Assembly: GCF_001096185.1 (NCBI RefSeq)
Contig: NZ_CRPU01000001.1
Span: forward strand, 1-64,000
Source: Streptococcus pneumoniae
Lineage (GTDB): Bacteria > Bacillota > Bacilli > Lactobacillales > Streptococcaceae
Direction of reading: 5' to 3'
Length of the DNA stretch: 64,000 nucleotides
The notes beneath the pieces were generated by a model. It searched no databases, had not been told where the DNA came from, and worked only from the letters and a program-made list of their open reading frames with translations. This document shows, one piece after another, positions 57,467-64,000 of the stretch (the stretch's first letter is position 1; each line of letters opens with the position of its first letter). Made by a program: the position numbers and the translations under genes.

Positions 57467-57506
57467 AAAATCCCTCTTTTTACAATTGTGAAAGAGGGAT
57501 TTTTAT
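57467..57506 (+). terminator. Terminator of trkAH
   Basis: AAATCCCTCTTT, loop, AAAGAGGGATTTTT. It may also serve the lac operon on the minus strand. Confidence 0.88.
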
Positions 57507-57586
57507 ATTAAAAAGGGGGAACGTTTTTAAATCCAAGCCTGTCTGTAAGCAAAGTCCTTAGTCAAATAAAAGATTAAAAAAACTTA

Positions 57587-59266
57587 CTACACAGCTTGGT
57601 AATGCTCCAATACAAATTGTAAGGCTTTACTTGGATTCTTTGTTAAATGAATATATTCCATTCCTCTGGTAGCAACTATCTGAATACCCAATCTTTCTGC
57701 ATCCACCTTCATCTCTCTATAATAACTCCGAACTTGTGGAGCCAGAATAATTAAATCATAAACACCCATAATATCATAATGAGCTCCGTACGCTCCTGAA
57801 TTCGCAATCACTCTAACTTCTGCTAATTGAGCGCCCTCGTTAATTGCATTGGCTAATTGCGCACTTGTTCCAGACCCTGCACAAAGAACCAGTACTTTCA
57901 ACTCCTTACTTTTTATTTCATCTAACTCACCAGGCATTATTTCACTTGTTTCCTCCTCTAAAGTAATATCATTTGAGTTCGAAACATCTTCCTTCATCAG
58001 TAACTGCCTATCATACGCTCTACAGAATGGCAAATAAATCAATATGTCGACAACTAAAATCAAAGATAAAAACACAAAGGAAATAAGTTGAAAATTCGTT
58101 CCAATTAACAATCCCAATGGTCCAGGAAAGGCCCAAGGCAACTGGATATAAAATCCGTTCATTCCAAAGAAATCAATAAAGACCTTTCCTAGAAATACAT
58201 TCACTGGTGGAGTCAGCAAAAAAGGGACAAAAAGATAGGGATTCAAAATAACAGGCATACCAAATAGAAGAGGTTCATTTACCGCAAATAAAACAGGAGT
58301 AAGTGTAGCTTTACCTACCGATTTTAATTGTTTAGACCGCATAAAGAAAATCAAAATAAATGGTACAACAAAGGTAGCCCCCGTTCCTCCAATAGCAGCG
58401 ATATAATTCCCGAAATTAGGTGTTAAAGAATGATAAGGGAACTGCCCATTTGCAAGGAGTTGAGCATTCTCTTCCATATTGCTTAGTTGTAAAGCTGTAA
58501 CAGCAGGTAAGACAATAGATGGTCCATGAATTCCAACAAACCAAAGCAAAGCACACATAAACCAAATCAACATCATAGCAGGATATGATTCTGCTCCCTT
58601 AAAAATAGGGGTCAATAGTTGTTGAAATACTTGGGCAAAAGGAACATCTAAACTAAACCGAGATACAACATCTAACAAACCACTAATAAGTAAAACAAAA
58701 GAAAAAGGAAAAATATCTCTAAAAGCTTGTGATATAGCCCCTGGAACTTCCTTAGGTAAATGAATAGTAATGTCTCGCTTAATACAAAATCGGTAAACAT
58801 TTACAGTAATAAAGGCACTGACAAACGAAGTTATCAATCCTTGAGATCCTAAATAGTTTGTCGACAAACTTGTAGATCCCGTCTTCTCATCAACTACAAG
58901 CGTTACAGTTAATACAAGATAGCCACATATGGCCGCCAACATTGCAGAAGTATCATTTATTACCTTTCCAGGAGGCATTTTTCTATTAACATTTCCAGCC
59001 AATGACTTTGCAACTGTCCCTGAAACAATAATACCCAAAACTCCCATGGTTAACATATACACTTTTCTCATCCAGACAATAGCTGGACTCGGTAACTCTA
59101 CTCCGAAATTTTTAGGAATCATAATAATAATCATCAAAAAGCTTGAAAACATAATTAAAGGCATAGTAGCAATGAATCCATCTTTAATAGCCATCATATA
59201 ATTATTAGTAGAAATTTTTTCAAATTTCCCTTGTTGCTTTTCAATGGCAGCGACTAGCTTATCCAT
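57587..59266 (-). CDS. lacE: Lactose-type PTS enzyme IICB (LacE-like)
   Basis: A 559-residue protein: IIC membrane domain (about 1-415) with the substrate loop WFVGIHGPSIVLPAV and NEPLLFGMPVILNPY, then a short linker and IIB domain (about 455-559) with the phospho-Cys in VLVLCAGSGTSAQL. It takes in a disaccharide and phosphorylates it. Together with lacF (IIA) and lacG it forms a lactose or beta-galactoside utilisation operon. It corresponds to the second pneumococcal lac locus. ATG at 59266 after GGAGG. Confidence 0.9.
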   Translation of the reverse strand: MDKLVAAIEKQQGKFEKISTNNYMMAIKDGFIATMPLIMFSSFLMIIIMIPKNFGVELPSPAIVWMRKVYMLTMGVLGIIVSGTVAKSLAGNVNRKMPPGKVINDTSAMLAAICGYLVLTVTLVVDEKTGSTSLSTNYLGSQGLITSFVSAFITVNVYRFCIKRDITIHLPKEVPGAISQAFRDIFPFSFVLLISGLLDVVSRFSLDVPFAQVFQQLLTPIFKGAESYPAMMLIWFMCALLWFVGIHGPSIVLPAVTALQLSNMEENAQLLANGQFPYHSLTPNFGNYIAAIGGTGATFVVPFILIFFMRSKQLKSVGKATLTPVLFAVNEPLLFGMPVILNPYLFVPFLLTPPVNVFLGKVFIDFFGMNGFYIQLPWAFPGPLGLLIGTNFQLISFVFLSLILVVDILIYLPFCRAYDRQLLMKEDVSNSNDITLEEETSEIMPGELDEIKSKELKVLVLCAGSGTSAQLANAINEGAQLAEVRVIANSGAYGAHYDIMGVYDLIILAPQVRSYYREMKVDAERLGIQIVATRGMEYIHLTKNPSKALQFVLEHYQAV

Positions 59267-59334
59267 AAAACTCCTCCTGTAAAAAATTTAAGCTCATAGT
59301 TAAAATATATTAAACATCAGTCAAATCGCTAACC

Positions 59335-60747
59335 TTAATTCCGTTTTAGCCCTTTTACCCAAAGAGCACTTTTCTTAATATATCTCTTCTGTGTTTCATA
59401 ATCAACAAAGAAAAGACCATATCGCTTATTGTAGCCATTCGCCCAAGAAAATTGATCTTGCAAAGACCATATAAAATAGCCTTGAATATTGACTCCCCTA
59501 TCTCGAGCCTCTAAAACTTTGTGTAAATGTTGCTCAATATAACGGATTCTCTTACTATCATCAATAGTATCATTCTCGCCCTCTGGTTTAACTTCTTTAA
59601 GGGCTGTACCATTTTCCGTTAAATAAATGACTGGATGTTGAGGATATTCTTCTTTGATACGAAGCAACATATCAAATAGTCCTTGAGGATAAATATTCCA
59701 ATCCCAATCTGTTGTCGGAATCCCAGTTTTTTTTACAAATTCACCTAGAGCATTTAATTTAAAAGAAGACTGTCCTTTTATTCCTGTTGAATTAAATTCT
59801 TGTCTATTTTCACCTTCGTATTCACGAATAAATTCTGAACGATAATAATTCATCCCAAACATCGTATTAAGAGGTGCAGCTCTTTTCATAATTTCTAAAT
59901 CACCATCTTCAATAATAAAGCTAGAATTATTAGCTTCCAATATTTGATTCAAGTGAAAAAGCGTGTCATCACTGTAGTAGCCCAAAAAAGTTCCATCTAA
60001 TAGAAATTTATTATTATAAACATCATACCGTTTAGCTGCCAAAATATTTTCTTTTTGCCCATCAATAGGATAGCCTGGTTTTAAAGCATGAATACAACCT
60101 ATCTCTCCCTCAATTCCTAATTGATGAAATTCGAGGACTGCACGAGCATGCGCCAACAACATATTATGATTCGCTTGAATTGCTTCAGATAATTGAAAAT
60201 GGTGATTTGGAGGAAACTGACCTCCTATATATTGACCTGCAGCAAGAGACATCAGTTCATTGATTGTAAACCAATGCTTGACTTCTGTAAATTCTTGGAA
60301 ACAAAAGCGAGCATATCGTATGAAACGATCAATATTCCCTCTATTCAACCAATCCCCTGTTTCTAACATTTTCTGAGGCGAATCAAAATGATGTAAAGAA
60401 ACAAACGGAATCACATTATGTTTTAAGCAGGACTGAAAGACTCTATGGTAATACTGAACAGCCAATATATTAGGCTCCTCATCTATATCAGGAAATATAC
60501 GAACCCAAGAAATAGATAAACGCAAAGCCTGCAAACCATGTTCTGCCGCCAAAGCTATATCCTCTTCGTAACGATGATAAAAATCACTAGCTGGATCTGG
60601 TAAGAACGGACTATTTTCTTGCAAATAAACATCCCACATATTTATTCCTTTGCCATCTACCCTAGTTGCACCCTCTACTTGGTAAGCAGCGGTGGCTGCT
60701 CCTAATAAAAACTCTTTTGGTAGGGCATTAACCTGTAAATTTTCCAT
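59335..60747 (-). CDS. lacG: 6-phospho-beta-galactosidase (GH1)
   Basis: A 470-residue GH1 enzyme. Acid/base Glu in HWFTINELMS (near residue 163); nucleophile Glu in YLTENGTAL (near 375). The phosphate-binding set Ser-Trp...Lys-x-Tyr occurs in FSWANGYNKRYG; the Trp after Ser is typical of 6-phospho-galactosidases as against glucosidases. It splits the phosphorylated disaccharide that enters through the PTS. It lies 68 bases upstream of lacE. Confidence 0.92.
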   Translation of the reverse strand: MENLQVNALPKEFLLGAATAAYQVEGATRVDGKGINMWDVYLQENSPFLPDPASDFYHRYEEDIALAAEHGLQALRLSISWVRIFPDIDEEPNILAVQYYHRVFQSCLKHNVIPFVSLHHFDSPQKMLETGDWLNRGNIDRFIRYARFCFQEFTEVKHWFTINELMSLAAGQYIGGQFPPNHHFQLSEAIQANHNMLLAHARAVLEFHQLGIEGEIGCIHALKPGYPIDGQKENILAAKRYDVYNNKFLLDGTFLGYYSDDTLFHLNQILEANNSSFIIEDGDLEIMKRAAPLNTMFGMNYYRSEFIREYEGENRQEFNSTGIKGQSSFKLNALGEFVKKTGIPTTDWDWNIYPQGLFDMLLRIKEEYPQHPVIYLTENGTALKEVKPEGENDTIDDSKRIRYIEQHLHKVLEARDRGVNIQGYFIWSLQDQFSWANGYNKRYGLFFVDYETQKRYIKKSALWVKGLKRN

Positions 60748-60756
60748 GACTAATCC

Positions 60757-61101
60757 TCATTGCAAACCAATATGTTCTTCAATCTTTCGAATTCGTTCAT
60801 ATTCATCAATAAAAAACTTTACCTGATCATACAATAGCATCGTTGTCATCAAGGTATCTTGACCATGAATCATGATAAAACTCACTTCAAAATTATCTCC
60901 AGATGCCTTCTCCGCTAATAAATTAGTCTGTTCTCGATGGGCAGACACTATTGAGTCGTTTGCAGACTCAACCAATTCTCTTGCCTGTTCAAAATATCCA
61001 TCTCTCGCAAACGCCAAAGCATCCATCAAATCTGACCTTGCATCTCCTGCGTAAGCGACAATTGTAAAACCAAGCATATTTATTTCTTCTTTTGATTTCA
61101 T
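60757..61101 (-). CDS. lacF: Lactose-type PTS enzyme IIA (LacF-like)
   Basis: A 114-residue helical IIA protein: LGFTIVAYAGDARSDLMDAL and VSFIMIHGQDTLMTTM. The His in MIHGQD is the phosphorylated residue; the position that is His in many paralogues (HAQDHLM) is Thr here. It passes phosphate from HPr to the IIB domain of LacE. Stop is 9 bases before lacG start region; ATG at 61101. Confidence 0.9.
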   Translation of the reverse strand: MKSKEEINMLGFTIVAYAGDARSDLMDALAFARDGYFEQARELVESANDSIVSAHREQTNLLAEKASGDNFEVSFIMIHGQDTLMTTMLLYDQVKFFIDEYERIRKIEEHIGLQ

Positions 61102-61268
61102 CTTTCTTCCTCCTCAATCTTGATCCATCTTTTACACATCATTATTAAAATGACTTCGCTACGATACAAATAGAAAGTCAACCCTAAATATCTTAAAAAT
61201 CCTTAAATTTCATAATATTTAGGATCAATCTTCTCTGAATACCTTGGTTCATTTTCTATACTTATGAT

Positions 61269-63155
61269 TTATAAGTGGAAACCAGCGTAATTTTTTGCTA
61301 CTTCAATTACACGATAAACATCCAAATTAGATTGGAATAGTAATTCGTGCCCACGGATATAATTCAACACATTTCTCCATTCATCTTGAGCTTGCCTTGT
61401 TTTTCCAGTTGCTTGAAGATATAAAGCCTTCGCCATCTTAACAACATATTCACGATGATAACTGAGCTGTTTCCATTCATCCTTTTGACTATTTAATAAC
61501 TTAGAAATATTTTCCTCAATAATTGGTAAAAAATTATCAGCTAGATTGTAAGCTATATAATAATGATTCGCTAAAACATCATTTTGACGGCTGCCAATTG
61601 CATTAAAATAATCACATGAGGAATAACTAGATAATTTTTCTAAATATTCAACAACAGACTGCCAATTTGACCCATACAAAGCAGAAAAGTATTCTTCAAT
61701 CAATTCTTCATAACTTCTTGTCTTCTTCCAGAGCATTTGCCCCATAACATAATTAGGAAAATTATGAGGGAATCCGGCACGTAATTCTTGACACGAAATG
61801 TACCCGTTCAAATGTAGGTTGGAAAGATAAGATACATCTCTGTAAATAGTTTGACTAATTTTCATATAGCCTAAATCGCCATAATGAGCACGCCCTAAAG
61901 GATAGTCATATACGAAACTATCTCCTTTAAATGTTTTTTGCCACTCAAAAAGATAAGATAAATTTTCTTCAAGAGAATTCGGAAGTATAATTTTATTACG
62001 CAGATAAGGTTTAGGCGTAGGTATGGAATTGTCAAAATCTACATCTGCATAACTCATTTCAAATGTTCTTGTAATCGGTGCAAACATCATGGTAAAGCGT
62101 TCAGGATTATCTATTTTTTCTTTCTGAGGTGCCCATAACAACTCATGGTAAAGCAGAAAACAAATCTTTGTATCTAATCCCTCACTCGTTAAAGCCCTAT
62201 CCAATTGATTGAGAATACGAATATACTGATCCGAAACCAATTCTTGTCTACAGTTTTCACATTCACAAATATTATTACGAGCATCCGACAACCATACATG
62301 TAAGTAATTCACATCAGGTCTTTTCTTGGCATAATCCGTAATAATTTCTACCATCTTATCAGCTACATCTGGATTTGAAAAATCCAGACTGGTTAAAATT
62401 GGAGCCGTACTAAATAGTTCTCGTTTCCCGTTTATTTCAGCAACATAGGGTTTCTTCTCCTCTGAAATACTAAGACCTGATTCCCAGCCAAATTTTGAAG
62501 AGTAACCTAAAACCTCACCTGTCCATCCATGACCAACACGATGATGAATAAGACCTCTTTTTTGCAATTCTTTATCCAACCTATCACTCAATTCTTGTAC
62601 TAATTCATTTGAGAATTTTTCTTTATTTAGATATGGATTAAACTCATGTTCATACCAACGTTTCAAAAAAGAGTAAGGATTTTCAAACTGGATGAAAAAA
62701 CTATTCATTCCAATCTTAGGTAGCCAATCAATAAAATCTAGTATATTTTCAAATGAATCCGCTCCCTCTATACATACTCCCCTATGATAGTAACTGGCTG
62801 TTTCATCTATAGATAGCTGTTTATCTAAAAAATCTTCAAATCGTAACTCTGGAACAAAGTCATGTCCGCGCCCTGGTCTAGTATACACAACCCCAAATTC
62901 ATGAAACATTCGGTAAATTCCAATAAGTAAACCTACAATTGTATTAGACTCAATTCTCCCCTTACCCTTGTCTAATGAGATAAGAACATGGTCTTTTCTA
63001 TCCTCTTTATTGACTAATCCTACAAAAATATCCGCTTCCTTCTCCTCGACAAGTTCTATGTCAGTCTTAAAGACCCGATTCATATAGTAACTTAATTCCT
63101 CTAAGGCAAAGCTAGAATAAGCATTTTTCTGCTGATCAAATACTCTGATAACCAT
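61269..63155 (-). CDS. DUF4838 domain protein (alpha-glucuronidase-like N-terminal fold)
   Basis: A 628-residue protein. The N-terminal about 110 residues resemble the GH67/GH20-type N domain (ALEELSYYMNRVFKT, IFVGLVNKE, GIYRMFHEFGVVY). The middle holds the DUF4838 region with Asn/Asp and two Cys pairs (WLSDARNNICECENCRQEL). No signal peptide, so it acts inside the cell. The start at 63155 has GGAGG-like site; a frame from 63209 overlaps the PTS gene. Its place in a PTS operon suggests a glycosidase for a phosphorylated or uronic sugar; activity is unproven. Confidence 0.78.
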   Translation of the reverse strand: MVIRVFDQQKNAYSSFALEELSYYMNRVFKTDIELVEEKEADIFVGLVNKEDRKDHVLISLDKGKGRIESNTIVGLLIGIYRMFHEFGVVYTRPGRGHDFVPELRFEDFLDKQLSIDETASYYHRGVCIEGADSFENILDFIDWLPKIGMNSFFIQFENPYSFLKRWYEHEFNPYLNKEKFSNELVQELSDRLDKELQKRGLIHHRVGHGWTGEVLGYSSKFGWESGLSISEEKKPYVAEINGKRELFSTAPILTSLDFSNPDVADKMVEIITDYAKKRPDVNYLHVWLSDARNNICECENCRQELVSDQYIRILNQLDRALTSEGLDTKICFLLYHELLWAPQKEKIDNPERFTMMFAPITRTFEMSYADVDFDNSIPTPKPYLRNKIILPNSLEENLSYLFEWQKTFKGDSFVYDYPLGRAHYGDLGYMKISQTIYRDVSYLSNLHLNGYISCQELRAGFPHNFPNYVMGQMLWKKTRSYEELIEEYFSALYGSNWQSVVEYLEKLSSYSSCDYFNAIGSRQNDVLANHYYIAYNLADNFLPIIEENISKLLNSQKDEWKQLSYHREYVVKMAKALYLQATGKTRQAQDEWRNVLNYIRGHELLFQSNLDVYRVIEVAKNYAGFHL

Positions 63156-63156
63156 C

Positions 63157-64000
63157 TTATTCCCCTCCAACAGTAGCTTTTTCTTTTTCAAGATTGCGTT
63201 TATCTGCAATTTTGAAGAATGGATAATAAATTGCCACAGAAACCAAAATTAAAACAACTTGTAATAGAGCTCCTCGCCAACTAGCCCCTGTCGCAAGGAA
63301 TCCTCCTATGATCGGTGGCATTGTCCACGGAAGGATTACACCTGTTGTATAAGGTACTAATCCTACAGCCATTGATACATAGGTAATTAAGGCATTGATT
63401 GTAGGAGTAGCAATAAACGGAATCAGCATAATCGGATTTAAAACCGTTGGAAACGTAAATAGAATAGCTGTATTGATATTAAAGATAGACGGTATAATAG
63501 CTAGCTTACCTAATGTTTTATTCGCACGACTCTTACTAAATAGGAAGAGACAAATCGCAAGACCAATAGTCGCTCCACCGCCACCAATAAATACAAATAA
63601 ATCTTTAAACGGTAATGTAATAATGTGTTGTAGGGTTTGTCCTGCAGCCACAGCTTCTTGGTTTTCTGTAGTAAATTGTAACCAAACTGGGTCTACAAAA
63701 GCATTTAAAACTTGTCCCCCATTAACTCCACAGAACCAAAAGAATGAGTTTACAATAACACATAGAATCATACCTGGAAGCGTTCCTGCAATTAACTTAA
63801 GCGGTGTTCCAACAATTGCACCTAGGAGTCCGTTGAGACCTCCTGCAACTCCTGCTGCTTCCAGACCTTTTAAGACCAGAGCCCACAAAACAAAAGTAGT
63901 AAAACCAGGTAAAAGAGCTGAAAATGATTTACTGACTACATCTGGGACACCACTTGGCATTTTTATCGTAATTCCGCGCTGGATAAACATACGATAAATC
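63157..64000 (-). CDS. Cellobiose/lactose-family PTS enzyme IIC (partial, start outside window)
   Basis: C-terminal about 281 codons of a IIC permease; the frame is open to base 64000. FFWFCGVNGGQVLNAF corresponds to the WFxGIHG loop, and AILFTFPTVLNPIMLIPFI to the second conserved loop. It ends ADKRNLEKEKATVGGE. The N-terminus is beyond the window. It belongs to the same operon and probably uses the LacF-like IIA or an unseen partner. Confidence 0.85.
   Translation of the reverse strand, partial: IYRMFIQRGITIKMPSGVPDVVSKSFSALLPGFTTFVLWALVLKGLEAAGVAGGLNGLLGAIVGTPLKLIAGTLPGMILCVIVNSFFWFCGVNGGQVLNAFVDPVWLQFTTENQEAVAAGQTLQHIITLPFKDLFVFIGGGGATIGLAICLFLFSKSRANKTLGKLAIIPSIFNINTAILFTFPTVLNPIMLIPFIATPTINALITYVSMAVGLVPYTTGVILPWTMPPIIGGFLATGASWRGALLQVVLILVSVAIYYPFFKIADKRNLEKEKATVGGE

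Overview
The window is chromosomal DNA of a mitis-group Streptococcus (S. mitis, S. pseudopneumoniae or an atypical S. pneumoniae). Four things point there: BOX repeats (boxA-C and boxA-B-C forms), one exact 107-bp RUP element, a blp (bacteriocin-like peptide) regulatory locus, and a gene order that I recall as that of S. pneumoniae read backwards (fic ... valS ... infB-nusA ... blp ... dnaJ-dnaK-grpE-hrcA ... glnA-glnR ... pgk ... pyrG-rpoE ... ribU ... trkA/H ... lacG). Several pneumococcal landmarks are missing from their usual places: the inverting type I restriction (ivr) locus between glnA and hrcA, endoD beside pgk, and blpA/B/C with their bacteriocins. That favours S. mitis or a close relative over typical S. 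pneumoniae. This placement rests on remembered synteny, not on a database search.

Layout. Bases 1-1440 are a scar: the end of an IS3-family element, a Fic protein and a decayed cytosine-5 DNA methyltransferase. Bases 1439-6790 hold a T-box-controlled valS operon that also carries a flavin reductase, a GNAT acetyltransferase and a small kinase, with an AT-rich membrane protein at its tail. Bases 6800-9125 carry a helix-hairpin-helix protein and a DUF1912/DUF438/DUF1858 cluster. Bases 9190-12820 hold a putative membrane-stress module: EcsC-like protein, two tiny proteins, SPFH-SHOCT protein, PH-like/zinc-ribbon protein and lipoprotein. Bases 12960-18850 are the rimP-nusA-rnpM-ylxQ-infB-rbfA operon, followed by trmB and ccrZ (18889-20315).

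Bases 20480-27453 are a contracted blp locus. The kinase/regulator pair blpH-blpR, blpS, blpT and a set of small membrane (immunity-type) proteins are present. The pheromone gene, the exporter and intact bacteriocin genes are not seen. Two near-identical terminator/BlpR-box/promoter cassettes lie inside it. Next come the EcsAB transporter, a HIT protein, and the hrcA-grpE-dnaK-dnaJ heat-shock region with two CIRCE operators; an AT-rich membrane gene sits between dnaK and dnaJ. Bases 36714-40614 hold a PadR/DUF2812 module, glnA-glnR with a GlnR box, and an aromatic-acid-exporter-like protein.

The last third has pgk (with a stray copy of its own 3' end nearby), a Na/phosphate cotransporter, RUP repeats, pyrG with a CTP-sensing attenuator of the kind known in Bacillus, rpoE (delta), a GNAT gene broken by one stop codon, a ParB-like protein, a PAP2 phosphatase and ribU under an FMN riboswitch. 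It continues with trmL, an ECF transporter with a SAM-hydrolase-family gene, trkA-trkH potassium uptake, and a lactose/phospho-beta-galactoside PTS operon that runs off the right edge. Most genes are on the minus strand. I saw no tRNA, rRNA or CRISPR array.
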